Origin: Pampus argenteus
Lineage: Eukaryota > Chordata > Actinopteri > Scombriformes > Stromateidae
Direction of reading: 5' to 3'
Length of the DNA: 64,000 nt
NCBI GenBank assembly: GCA_036937835.1
Contig: CM072864.1
Coordinates: forward strand, 24,016,501 to 24,080,500
In this document: one piece after another, positions 1-8,864 of the stretch
Numbering within the stretch: the first letter of the stretch is position 1
Layout: each line of letters starts with the position of its first letter
Notes under the pieces: model-generated
The model's input: only the letters and a program-made list of their open reading frames with translations
Databases searched by the model: none
Told to the model about the DNA's origin: nothing
Made by a program: the position numbers and the translations under genes

Positions 1-1605
1 AGTTTTTCTTAAACAAGGAGCAATATTTTCAATTAAAACCATGTTTGCCATCAACAAGTAACTGATTTCTAATGAATAGGACCAAAAAACTCACTTCTGA
101 GAGCTTCCTGCAGCTTTTACTGTAACATTTGTAAAAATAGCTTTCTCTCGGAGAGAGAAGGCCAAAACTGACAACTACACTTTTTCTTAAACAAGGAGCA
201 ATATTTTCTATCAAAACCATGTTTGCCATCAACAAGTAATTGATTTCTAATGATTAGGACCAAAAAACTCACTTCTGAGAGCTTCCTGCAGCTTTTACTG
301 TGACATTTGTAAAAAATAGCTTTCTCTTGGCGAGAGAAGGCCAAAACTGAAGACTACAGTTTTTCTTAAACAAGGAGCAATATTTTCAATCAAAACCATG
401 TTTGCCATCAACAAGTAACTGATTTCTAATGATTAGGACCAGAAAACTCACTTCTGAGAGCTTCCTGCAGCTTTTACTGTAACATTTGTAAAAATCGCTT
501 TCTCTCAGGCCAAAACTGACAACTACAGTTTTCCTTAAACAAGGAGCAATATTTTCAATCAAAACCATGTTTGCCATCAACAAGTAACTGATTTCTAATG
601 ATTAGGACCAAAAAACTCACTTCTGAGAGCTTCCTGCAGCTTTTACTGTAACATTTGTAAAAAAAAAAAAAAAAAAACGCTTTCTCTCGGGCCAAAACTG
701 ACAACTACAGTTTTTCTTAAACAAGGTGCAATATTTTCAATCAAAACCATGTTTGCCATCAATAAGTAACTGATATCTAATGATTAGGACCAAAAAACTC
801 ACTTATTAGAGCTTCCTGCTGCTTTTACTGTAACATTTGTAAAAATAGTTTTCTCTCAGGCCAAAACTGACAACTACAGTTTTTCTTAAACAACAAGCAA
901 TATTTTAATCAAAACCATGTTTGCCATCAACAAGTAACTGATTTCTAATGATTAGGACCAAAAAACTCACTTCTGAGAGCTTCCTGCTGCTTATACTGTA
1001 ACATTTGTAAAAATAGCTTTCTCTCGGCGAGAGAAGGCCAAAACTGACAACTACAGTTTTTCTTAAACAACGAGCAATATTTTCAATCAAAACCATGTTT
1101 ACCATCAACAAGTAACTGATTTCTAATGATTAGGACCAAAAAACTCACTTCTGAGAGCTTCCTGCAGCTTTTACTGTAACATTTGTAAAAAAAAAAAAAA
1201 AAAAACGCTTTCTCTCGGGCCAAAACTGACAACTACAGTTTTTCTTAAACAAGGAGCAATATTTTCAATTAAAACCATGTTTGCCATCAACAAGTAACTG
1301 ATTTCTAATGAATAGGACCAAAAAACTCACTTCTGAGAGCTTCCTGCAGCTTTTACTGTAACATTTGTAAAAATAGCTTTCTCTCGGAGAGAGAAGGCCA
1401 AAACTGACAACTACAGTTTTTCTTAAACAAGGAGCAATATTTTCTATCAAAACCAGGTTTGCCATCAACAAGTAATTGATTTCTAATGATTAGGACCAAA
1501 AAACTCACTTCTGAGAGCTTCCTGCAGCTTTTACTGTGACATTTGTAAAAAATAGCTTTCTCTCGGCGAGAGAAGGCCAAAACTGAAGACTACAGTTTTT
1601 CTTAA
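1..1605. repeat. Satellite array, left segment (about nine monomers)
   Basis: Head-to-tail monomers of roughly 170-180 bp. Each has the landmarks catgtttgcc, ctgatttctaat, gagagcttcctgc, gtaacatttg, an A tract, ctttctctc, ggccaaaactga and ttcttaaaca. The segment corresponds to 49005-50948 with a shift of 49,004 bp up to about 850 and 49,343 bp from about 890, because two monomers (339 bp) are missing here. Small differences seen include ctctcggg near 687 against ctctcgtg near 49691. No gene is seen; the short minus-strand frames are repeat artefacts. Confidence 0.95.
1602..1605. repeat. TTAA target-site duplication, left side of piggyBac copy 1
   Basis: The TTAA of the satellite context ttcttaaaca; its partner is at 4649-4652. 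Each ordinary monomer carries one such TTAA, so the array offers hundreds of potential piggyBac targets. Confidence 0.95.
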
Positions 1606-1620
1606 CCCCTTAACGCCTGA
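1606..1620 (+). repeat. piggyBac left terminal inverted repeat
   Basis: CCCCTTAACGCCTGA, the exact complement of 4632-4646 read inward. The repeat itself contains a second TTAA four bases in from the end. Confidence 0.92.
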
Positions 1621-1740
1621 ATTTATATAGATGTATATAAAAAAATGTTTTATGTGTGTTTTTGCCTTTAAGTAGATGGTAAATAATGTTGAGATTATTC
1701 ATTTCACTTTTGCACAAAAAATAAATAGAAAATTTGGTAT

Positions 1741-1809
1741 GTTGCAAATTTGCAACAACAGGCATAATGGTCAATTTGGGGTCAATTCGGTATGTTGCAA
1801 ATTTGCAAC
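1741..1809. promoter_or_regulatory. Paired 16-bp palindromes, candidate transposase-binding subterminal repeats
   Basis: GTTGCAAATTTGCAAC, a perfect 16-bp palindrome, occurs at 1741-1756 and 1794-1809. Each is followed by the same acaggcataatg tail with one or two changes. A 14/16 match lies at 4615-4630 beside the right end. Binding is inferred from repetition near both termini; no protein contact can be read from sequence. Confidence 0.6.
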
Positions 1810-1874
1810 AGCAGGCATAATGTTCAATAATAAGATAACAATAAAACAGTAATATAACAGTGAAAAAACAATGT

Positions 1875-1880
1875 TTTATT
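1875..1880 (-). terminator. Candidate polyadenylation signal for transposase, copy 1
   Basis: TTTATT on the plus strand reads AATAAA on the minus strand, about 265 nt past the transposase stop codon. It is the closest canonical signal I see downstream of the gene; use of the site is inference. Confidence 0.45.
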
Positions 1881-2141
1881 CATTCATCCTTTTTTTTACT
1901 TATTTATATAAATCTGCAACAGCAGGTTTTTAATAGCAGCAACAGCAGTTCTTTGTAATATAACAATGTAACAATATAACAATGTACAACGTACAATTTA
2001 AAACCATGTCCTGCTCAGGCCGGACTCATATTTCTATTCCCTTACCCCCCTTATCCTCACATCCAATCCCTTTAGTTCTCATTGTCAGTCCCCTCCTTTA
2101 TCAGTGCTGCGAGCTGGGCGAGAGAGAATGTTTTTTTTTCC

Positions 2142-4106
2142 TCACTCGTGGAATGCATAGAAGCAGTTTTTGTTTTTGTTTAGGCACAGGTTAAGGTCAC
2201 ATTTGGTACACTTGATGCTAGTGTGGCCCGTGCACTTAGGGAATTTGCAGCGTTGCCGCACACTGTCAATTTGCGGCCAGTGACCCACAGCATCAGTACG
2301 GACATCTTGTGTGGGAATAGCCTTAGTTGGTCCTCTGCGCTGCTTCTTCTGGAACTCTCGCTGCACATCAGACGAGGGCCGCCCCCTCTTTTTGGCCGAC
2401 AGATCTTTGCCTTGCATGCAGAGGGCCTGTGCAATGGAAAGCCTGAAAGCCAGCAGGTCCTTCTGCTTCTTCCGTGGAACATTGATGCTATCACAATCAC
2501 GCCGATAGAGCAACCAGCCGTTGACAACCACCATGTCCACGAAGTGAAAGAAGAATCGGTGGTAGTACTTCTTAGACCTGATGTGGATGCGGTAGTAGGC
2601 GATTAGGGCATCAAGTGCATCAACACCACCCATGAACTTGTTGTAGAGGGTGATGATGCTAGGACATTCCACAGACACTTTCCTCCTTTGCTTTCTGTCC
2701 CACCTCTCTGTGAAGGAAACAGGCTGGGCACTTGCAAATGTGCTGGCAACAATCACCCCTCTGTTGTCAAACCATTTGACAGCCCTAATCTCCACACTGT
2801 CAACAACGGCCTGTTGCTCCTCAAATGTCCCTCTTCCCTTCTTTTTTAGCTGTTTGTCTTCGCTAAAACTGCAGTCTTTTAGGCGATTTTGCCGCACAGT
2901 GCCAAGGGCTGGTATCCCCCTGTTTGCAAGGGCAACAAACAAATCGAGCGAGGAAAACCAGTTATCAAAATACAGCAGATGGTTTACAGAGCCTTCAATA
3001 ACTTGTGCAAGTTTTAGCACGACGTTCCCACTTGCCCCGATGTCTTGTGAACCTGGTGGAGGATCAGATTTCCCTGTATAAACATCAAATGAGTGCACCA
3101 GGCCTCTTGTGTCACACAAAACAAAGATTTTGTATCCCCATTTGTATGGCTTTTTGGGGATGTACTGTTTTAAAACAGATCTGCCTTTGAATGGCACCAT
3201 TTGTTCGTCAATAGACAGCATCTGATCTTGAGGCAGAGCTTGGAATTTGGGGAGCAGAGAATCAATCAGTGGCCTAATTTTGAACAGCCTGTCACTGTTG
3301 TCGGTTGCCGTGTTGTCATTGAAATGAATAAAATGTTTAATTTCTTCCCACCTGTCGCGGGGCATCACATCAGCCACCTGCTGTACACGACATGCATTAG
3401 ACCAGTAGATCCTAGAGCGAGGTAAGCGGATAACACTCATGTACAAAACTGTTCCAATGAACTGCTCCAATTCCTCCTGATCTAATTTCAGGGCATGATT
3501 TGGGTTTTTTTGTGTGCTGTACAGATTGCTCTGATTGACAATAAAATCCAAAAGTTCAGTGTTAAAAAAATGTCTAAAATAATCAATAGGGGGTCTTATT
3601 GAGTCGCTGTCAGGGAGGGCACCTTGCCACACTGGCACATTTTTTGCAGAGCTCTGACTTTGCTTCACCGTCTTCCACGTCACTTTTTCTTTGCTTCGTC
3701 TCTTTTGTTTCTTTCTTGCAGCGTGGGCACTGGTGTTAGTAACCTCATCACTGCTGCTCCTGTCGCTCTCGCTACGGCTCTCACCACGGCTCTCACCACG
3801 GCTCTCACCATCACCTGCAGGGGTCAAAATTAACTTTTAGCAATGTGAAAATCTATGGATAACCTATGGATAAACTGGTGAAATTCACTAGCCATTCAAT
3901 AGGAAATCTGCATTTTCACCTGGCTTGGGCACACATTTCTCATCACTGCTACTCTCCTCATCACCTGGCTTGGGAACATATTCCTCATCGCTGCCTGCAC
4001 TATCACTGAGACAGCTGTCTTCACTGTCCTCTGGGGGAGGTCTAACATTAGGTTGCGCGCTTACGCGCTTGCGGTAAAACATGGAAGCCTTCATTCGGAT
4101 CTGCAT
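2142..4106 (-). CDS. piggyBac transposase, two exons (copy 1)
   Basis: Cuts and reinserts the element at TTAA in the nucleus. The long minus-strand frame (2142-3827) opens without an ATG. At 3814 it has a splice acceptor (cccctgcag|gt), and a donor (ccag|gtgaaa) ends the short upstream frame at 3920. Joining exon 1 (3920-4106) to exon 2 (2142-3814) splits a glycine codon in phase and gives 619 residues, close to the 594 of the Trichoplusia transposase. Exon 1 is acidic and serine-rich, with two VPKPG motifs. A basic RKKQKRR stretch and GESR repeats follow. The DDE_Tnp_1_7 catalytic core is visible: SIDEQ, YFDNW and GGVD supply the three aspartates at about 265, 346 and 461. A Cys/His-rich C-terminal finger ends the protein. 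No stop or frameshift is seen. Family is certain; the exon 1 start is less so (the Met at codon 5 is an alternative). Confidence 0.93.
3776..3813 (-). repeat. 12-bp coding minisatellite in the transposase (GESR repeats)
   Basis: Near-identical 12-bp units (plus strand cggctctcacca) encode GESR-GESR-GESR-SES at the start of exon 2. Short repeats of this kind vary by slippage. It lies in the unstructured amino-terminal part, ahead of the basic stretch. Confidence 0.7.
3815..3919 (-). other. Predicted 105-bp intron of the piggyBac transposase, copy 1
   Basis: Minus-strand donor ccag|gtgaaa at 3920/3919 and acceptor ctgcag|gt at 3815/3814. Without splicing, the exon 1 frame stops after ten further codons and the exon 2 frame has no ATG. 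Splicing restores one continuous frame. No transcript evidence is available here. Confidence 0.8.
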
Positions 4107-4614
4107 AAAAATAAATAGCAGTTGTATTCATATCACAATATGGTGTCTGTATAAAGACTATTGAAAATAACTAAACAAAATACAAAGGATTACCTAGATA
4201 AGCTGGCCAGAAAAGCGTTTTTCTATATAGCGCTGGTTAGCTGCTTAGTATTACCTTATGGCCTACTGTCGCTAATATGCTACAAAGCTATTTAGTATCA
4301 TAACTTCAAAAATACTTATCACACATATTTCACCTCATTACATCGAGTGTATAAGCACTTAATAAGCAGGTGAGTATTTTTATCTTAGCACAACTTACCT
4401 TATATACGTTTCAGGAACAAACTTTACCGCATCATATCGATCACTTCGCGACCGGAAAAATGTTCGCGCGTAAACATTGAATAAGTCCGTCACTTTGTGA
4501 TCCCACTGGAAACAAATGCTTGTCGAAGGTTCCTAGGTCTGTAGCAAATATGCACTAACCGGCATTGAGGGAATGCAGACCCTATCTCGGCTGGTTGAAT
4601 GAGTCAAGCGGTTT
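4107..4614 (-). promoter_or_regulatory. Upstream (promoter / 5' UTR) region of the piggyBac transposase, copy 1
   Basis: About 500 bp with no convincing open frame between exon 1 and the right end, so the promoter should lie here. On the minus strand 4399-4407 reads gtatataag, a TATA-like motif. The same place reads aag|gtaagt (exon end 4399), a strong splice donor. An acceptor-like tttatgcag|at precedes 4100, so a non-coding first exon is possible. Other donor-like gtaat sites exist. TATA use and donor use are alternatives; I cannot choose between them. Confidence 0.45.
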
Positions 4615-4631
4615 GTTGCATATTTGCGACA
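4615..4631. promoter_or_regulatory. Right-end subterminal palindrome-like motif, piggyBac copy 1
   Basis: GTTGCATATTTGCGAC (4615-4630) matches the left-end palindrome at 14 of 16 positions. The similarity runs on into the right inverted repeat: acatcaggcgttaagg against acaacaggcataatgg. The left-end repeats therefore look like degenerate internal copies of the right terminus, in the same orientation. Confidence 0.55.
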
Positions 4632-4648
4632 TCAGGCGTTAAGGGGTT
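4632..4648 (-). repeat. piggyBac right terminal inverted repeat
   Basis: TCAGGCGTTAAGGGG, the complement of the left repeat, followed by TT and then the TTAA duplication at 4649-4652. The extra TT makes the two ends slightly unequal. Confidence 0.9.
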
Positions 4649-7600
4649 TTAAACAAGGAGCAATATTTCCAATCAAAACCATGTTTGCCATCAACAAGTA
4701 ACTGATTTCTAATGATTAGGACCAGAAAACTCACTTCTGAGAGCTTCCTGCAGCTTTTACTGTAACATTTGTAAAAATCGCTTTCTCTCAGGCCAAAACT
4801 GACAACTACAGTTTTCCTTAAACAAGGAGCAATATTTTCAATCAAAACCATGTTTGCCATCAACAAGTAACTGATTTCTAATGATTAGGACCAAAAAACT
4901 CACTTCTGAGAGCTTCCTGCAGCTTTTACTGTAACATTTGTAAAAATAGTTTTCTCTTAGGCCAAAACTGACAACTACAGTTTTTCTTAAACAAGGAGCA
5001 ATATTTTCAATCAAAACCATGTTTGCCATCAACAAGTAACTGATTTCTAATGATTAGGACCAAAAAACTCACTTCTGAGAGCTTCCTGCAGCTTTTACTG
5101 TGACATTTGTAAAAAATAGCTTTCTCTCGGCGAGAGAAGGCCAAAACTGAAGACTACAGTTTTTCTTAAACAAGGAGCAATATTTTCAATCAAAACCATG
5201 TTTGCCATCAACAAGTAACTGATTTCTAATGATTAGGACCAGAAAACTCACTTCTGAGAGCTTCCTGCAGCTTTTACTGTAACATTTGTAAAAAAAAAAA
5301 ATAGCTTTCTCTCAGGCCACAACTGACAATTAGTTTTTCTTAAACAACGAGCAATATTTTCAATCAAAACCATGTTTGCCATCAATAAGTAACTGATATC
5401 TAATGATTAGGACCAAAAAACTCACTTCTGAGAGCTTCCTGCTGTTTTTACTGTAACATTTGTAAAAATAGTTTTCTCTCAGGCCAAACTGACAACTACA
5501 GTTTTCTTTAAACAAGGAGCAATATTTTCAATCAAAACCATGTTTGCCATCAACAAGTAACTGATTTCTAATGATTAGGACCAAAAAACTCACTTCTGAG
5601 AGCTTCCTGCAGCTTTTACTGTAACATTTGTAAAAATAGCTTTCTCTCAGAGAGAGAAGGCCAAAACTGACAACTACAGTTTTTCTTAAACAAAGAGCAA
5701 TTTTATCAATCAAAACCATGTTTGCCATCAACAAGTAACTGATTTATAATGATTAGGACCAAAAAACTCACTTCTGAGAGCTTCCTGCAGCTTTTACTGT
5801 AACATTTGTAAAAATAGCTTTCTCTCGGCGAGAGAAGACCAAAACTGACAACTACAGTTTTTCTTAAACAACAAGCAATATTTTCAATCAAAACCATGTT
5901 TGCCATCAACAAGTAACTGATTTCTAATGATTAGGACCAAAAAACTCACTTCTGAGAGCTTCCTGCTGCTTTTACTGTAACATTTGTAAAAATAGTTTTC
6001 TCTCGGCGAGAGAAGGCCAAAACTGACAACTACAGTTTTTCTTAAACAAAGAGCAATATTTTCAATCAAAACCATGTTTGCCATCAACAAGTAACTGATT
6101 TCTAATGATTAGGACCAACAAACTCACTTCTGAGAGCTTCCTGCAGCTTTTACTGTAACATTTGTAAAAATAGCTTTCTCTCAGGCCAAAACTGACAACT
6201 ACAGTTTTCCTTAAACAAGGAGCAATATTTTCAATCAAAACCATGTTTGCCATCAACAAGTAACTGATTTCTAAGATTAGGACCAAAAAACTCACTTCTG
6301 AGAGCTTCCTGCAGCTTTTACTGTAACATTTGTAAAAATAGTTTTCTCTCAGGCCAAAACTGACAACTACAGTTTTTCTTAAACAACGAGCAATATTTTC
6401 AATCAAAACCATGTTTGCCATCAACAAGTAACTGATATCTAATGATTAGGACCAAAAAACTCACTTCTGAGAGCTTCCTGCAGCTTTTACTGTAACATTT
6501 GTAAAAATAGCTTTCTCTCAGGCCAAAACTGACAACTACAGTTTTTCTTAAACAACAAGCAATATTTCAATCAAAACCATGTTTGCCATCAACAAGTAAC
6601 TGATTTCTAATGATTAGGACCAAAAAACTCACTTCTGAGAGCTTCCTGCTGCTTATACAGTAACATTTGTAAAAATAGCTTTCTCTCGGCGAGAGAAGGC
6701 CAAAACTGACAACTACAGTTTTTCTTAAACAACGAGCAATATTTTCAATCAAAACCATGTTTACCATCAACAAGTAACTGATTTCTAATGATTAGGACCA
6801 AAAAACTCACCTCTGAGAGCTTCCTGCAGCTTTTACTGTAACATTTGTAAAAATAGCTTTCTCTCGGCGAGAGAAGGCCAAAACTGACAACTACAGTTTT
6901 TCTTAAACAACAAGCAATATTTTCAATCAAAACCATGTTTGCCATCAACAAGTAACTGATTTCTAATGATTAGGACCAAAAAACTCACTTCTGAGAGCTT
7001 CCTGCAGCTTTTACTGTAACATTTGTAAAAATAGCTTTCTCTCAGTGAGAGAAGGCCAAAACTGACAACTACAGTTTTTCTTAAACAACGAGCAATATTT
7101 TCAATCAAAACCATGTTTACCATCAACAAGTAACTGATTTCTAATGATTAGGACCAAAAAACTCACTTCTGAGAGCTTCCTGCAGCTTTTACTGTAACAT
7201 TTGTAAAAATAGCTTTCTCTCAGGCCAAAACTGACAACTACAGTTTTTCTTAAACAAAGAGCAATATTTTCAATCAAAACCATGTTTGCCATCAAGTAAC
7301 TGATTTCTAATGATTAGGACCAAAAAACTCACTTCTGAGAGCTTCCTGCTGCTTTTACTGTAACATTTGTAAAAATAGCTTTCTCTCGGCGAGAGAAGGC
7401 CAAAACTGACAACTACAGTTTTCCTTAAACAAGGAGCAATATTTTCAATCAAAACCATGTTTGCCATCAATAAGTAACTGATATCTAATGATTAGGACCA
7501 AAAAACTCACTTCTGAGAGCTTCCTGCTGCTTTTACTGTAACATTTGTAAAAATAGTTTTCTCTCAGGCCAAAACTGACAACTACAGTTTTTCTTAAACA

Positions 7601-8864
7601 AGGAGCAATATTTTCAATCAAAACCATGTTTGCCATCAACAAGTAACTGATTTCTAATGATTAGGACCAAAAAACTCACTTCTGAGAGCTTCCTGCAGCT
7701 TTTACTGTAACATTTGTAAAAAAAAAAAAAATAGCTTTCTCTCAGGCCACAACTGACAATTAGTTTTTCTTAAACAACGAGCAATATTTTCAATCAAAAC
7801 CATGTTTGCCATCAATAAGTAACTGATATCTAATGATTAGGACCAAAAAACTCACTTCTGAGAGCTTCCTGCTGTTTTTACTGTAACATTTGTAAAAATA
7901 GTTTTCTCTCAGGCCAAAACTGACAACTACAGTTTTCTTTAAACAAGGAGCAATATTTTCAATCAAAACCATGTTTGCCATCAACAAGTAACTGATTTCT
8001 AATGATTAGGACCAAAAAACTCACTTCTGAGAGCTTCCTGCAGCTTTTACTGTAACATTTGTAAAAATAGCTTTCTCTCGGCGAGAGAAGGCCAAAACTG
8101 ACAACTACAGTTTTTCTTAAACAACGAGCAATATTTTCAATCAAAACCATGTTTACCATCAACAAGTAACTGATTTCTAATGATTAGGACCAAAAAACTC
8201 ACTTCTGAGAGCTTCCTGCAGCTTTTACTGTAACATTTGTAAAAAAAAAAAAATAGCTTTCTCTCAGGCCACAACTGACAATTAGTTTTTCTTAAACAAC
8301 GAGCAATATTTTCAATCAAAACCATGTTTGCCATCAATAAGTAACTGATATCTAATGATTAGGACCAAAAAACTCACTTCTGAGAGCTTCCTGCTGTTTT
8401 TACTGTAACATTTGTAAAAATAGTTTTCTCTCAGGCCAAAACTGACAACTACAGTTTTCTTTAAACAAGGAGCAATATTTTAAATCAAAACCATGTTTGC
8501 CATCAACAAGTAACTGATTTCTAATGATTAGGACCAAAAAACTCACTTCTGAGAGCTTCCTGCAGCTTTTACTGTAACATTTGTAAAAATAGCTTTCTCT
8601 CGGCGAGAGAAGGCCAAAACTGACAACTACAGTTTTTCTTAAACAAGGAGCAATATTTTCAATCAAAACCATGTTTGCCATCAACAAGTAACTGATTTCT
8701 AATGATTAGGACCAAAAAATTCACTTCTGAGGGCTTCCTGCTGCTTTTACTGTAACATTTGTAAAAAAAGCTTTCTCTCGGCGAGAGAACGCCAAAACTG
8801 ACAACTACAGTTTTTCTTAAACAAAGAGCAATATTTTCAATCAAAACCATGTTTGCCATCAACA

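Larger units (their letters stand above)
1621..2141. other. Non-coding 3' side of piggyBac copy 1
   Basis: AT-rich sequence between the transposase stop codon and the left inverted repeat. It holds the two subterminal palindromes, a possible polyadenylation signal and short degenerate repeats such as gcaacagcag and ataacaatg. The small plus-strand open frame at 1982-2194 has no recognisable domain and I do not call it a gene. Confidence 0.8.
1606..4648 (-). mobile_element. piggyBac-family DNA transposon, copy 1 (3,043 bp, apparently complete)
   Basis: The element interrupts a satellite monomer exactly at its single TTAA, giving TTAA at 1602-1605 and 4649-4652. That target duplication is the piggyBac hallmark. 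Ends are inverted repeats: CCCCTTAACGCCTGA on the left and its complement on the right, with two extra T residues before the right TTAA. Inside is one intact piggyBac transposase gene on the minus strand, so the right end is the promoter side. The uninterrupted monomers at 36773-36776 and 43923-43926 show the empty site. Measured against the 43.9-kb site, insert plus duplicated TTAA is 3,047 bp (3,043 + 4). Base composition is more mixed and CpG-richer than the satellite. Confidence 0.96.
1..7870. repeat. Large duplicated block, copy 1 (partner 49005-57215)
   Basis: Order and variants of the monomers, and the whole piggyBac element, match 49005-57215. The shift is 49,004 bp on the left and 49,343 bp from about 890 on. 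Copies differ by a two-monomer deletion at about 850-890 here and by scattered substitutions (for example A at 5649, G at 54992). Similarity ends at about 7700-7872. To the right this copy continues like 17.2-18.8 kb (shift 9,501 bp). The left limit lies outside the window. Confidence 0.85.

Noticed and set aside
2180..2527. 115-codon minus-strand frame overlapping the transposase C-terminus
   Set aside because: It is the +1 frame of the real transposase exon, with no family resemblance.
1982..3833. Plus-strand open frames of 61-143 codons in piggyBac copy 1 (and the same in copy 2)
   Set aside because: They lie antisense to the transposase or in its 3' region, contain no recognisable domain and are explained as shadows of its codon structure.
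1606..4648. Kolobok element, which also targets TTAA
   Set aside because: The transposase has the piggyBac DDE core (SIDEQ, FDNW, GGVD) and the C-terminal Cys/His finger.
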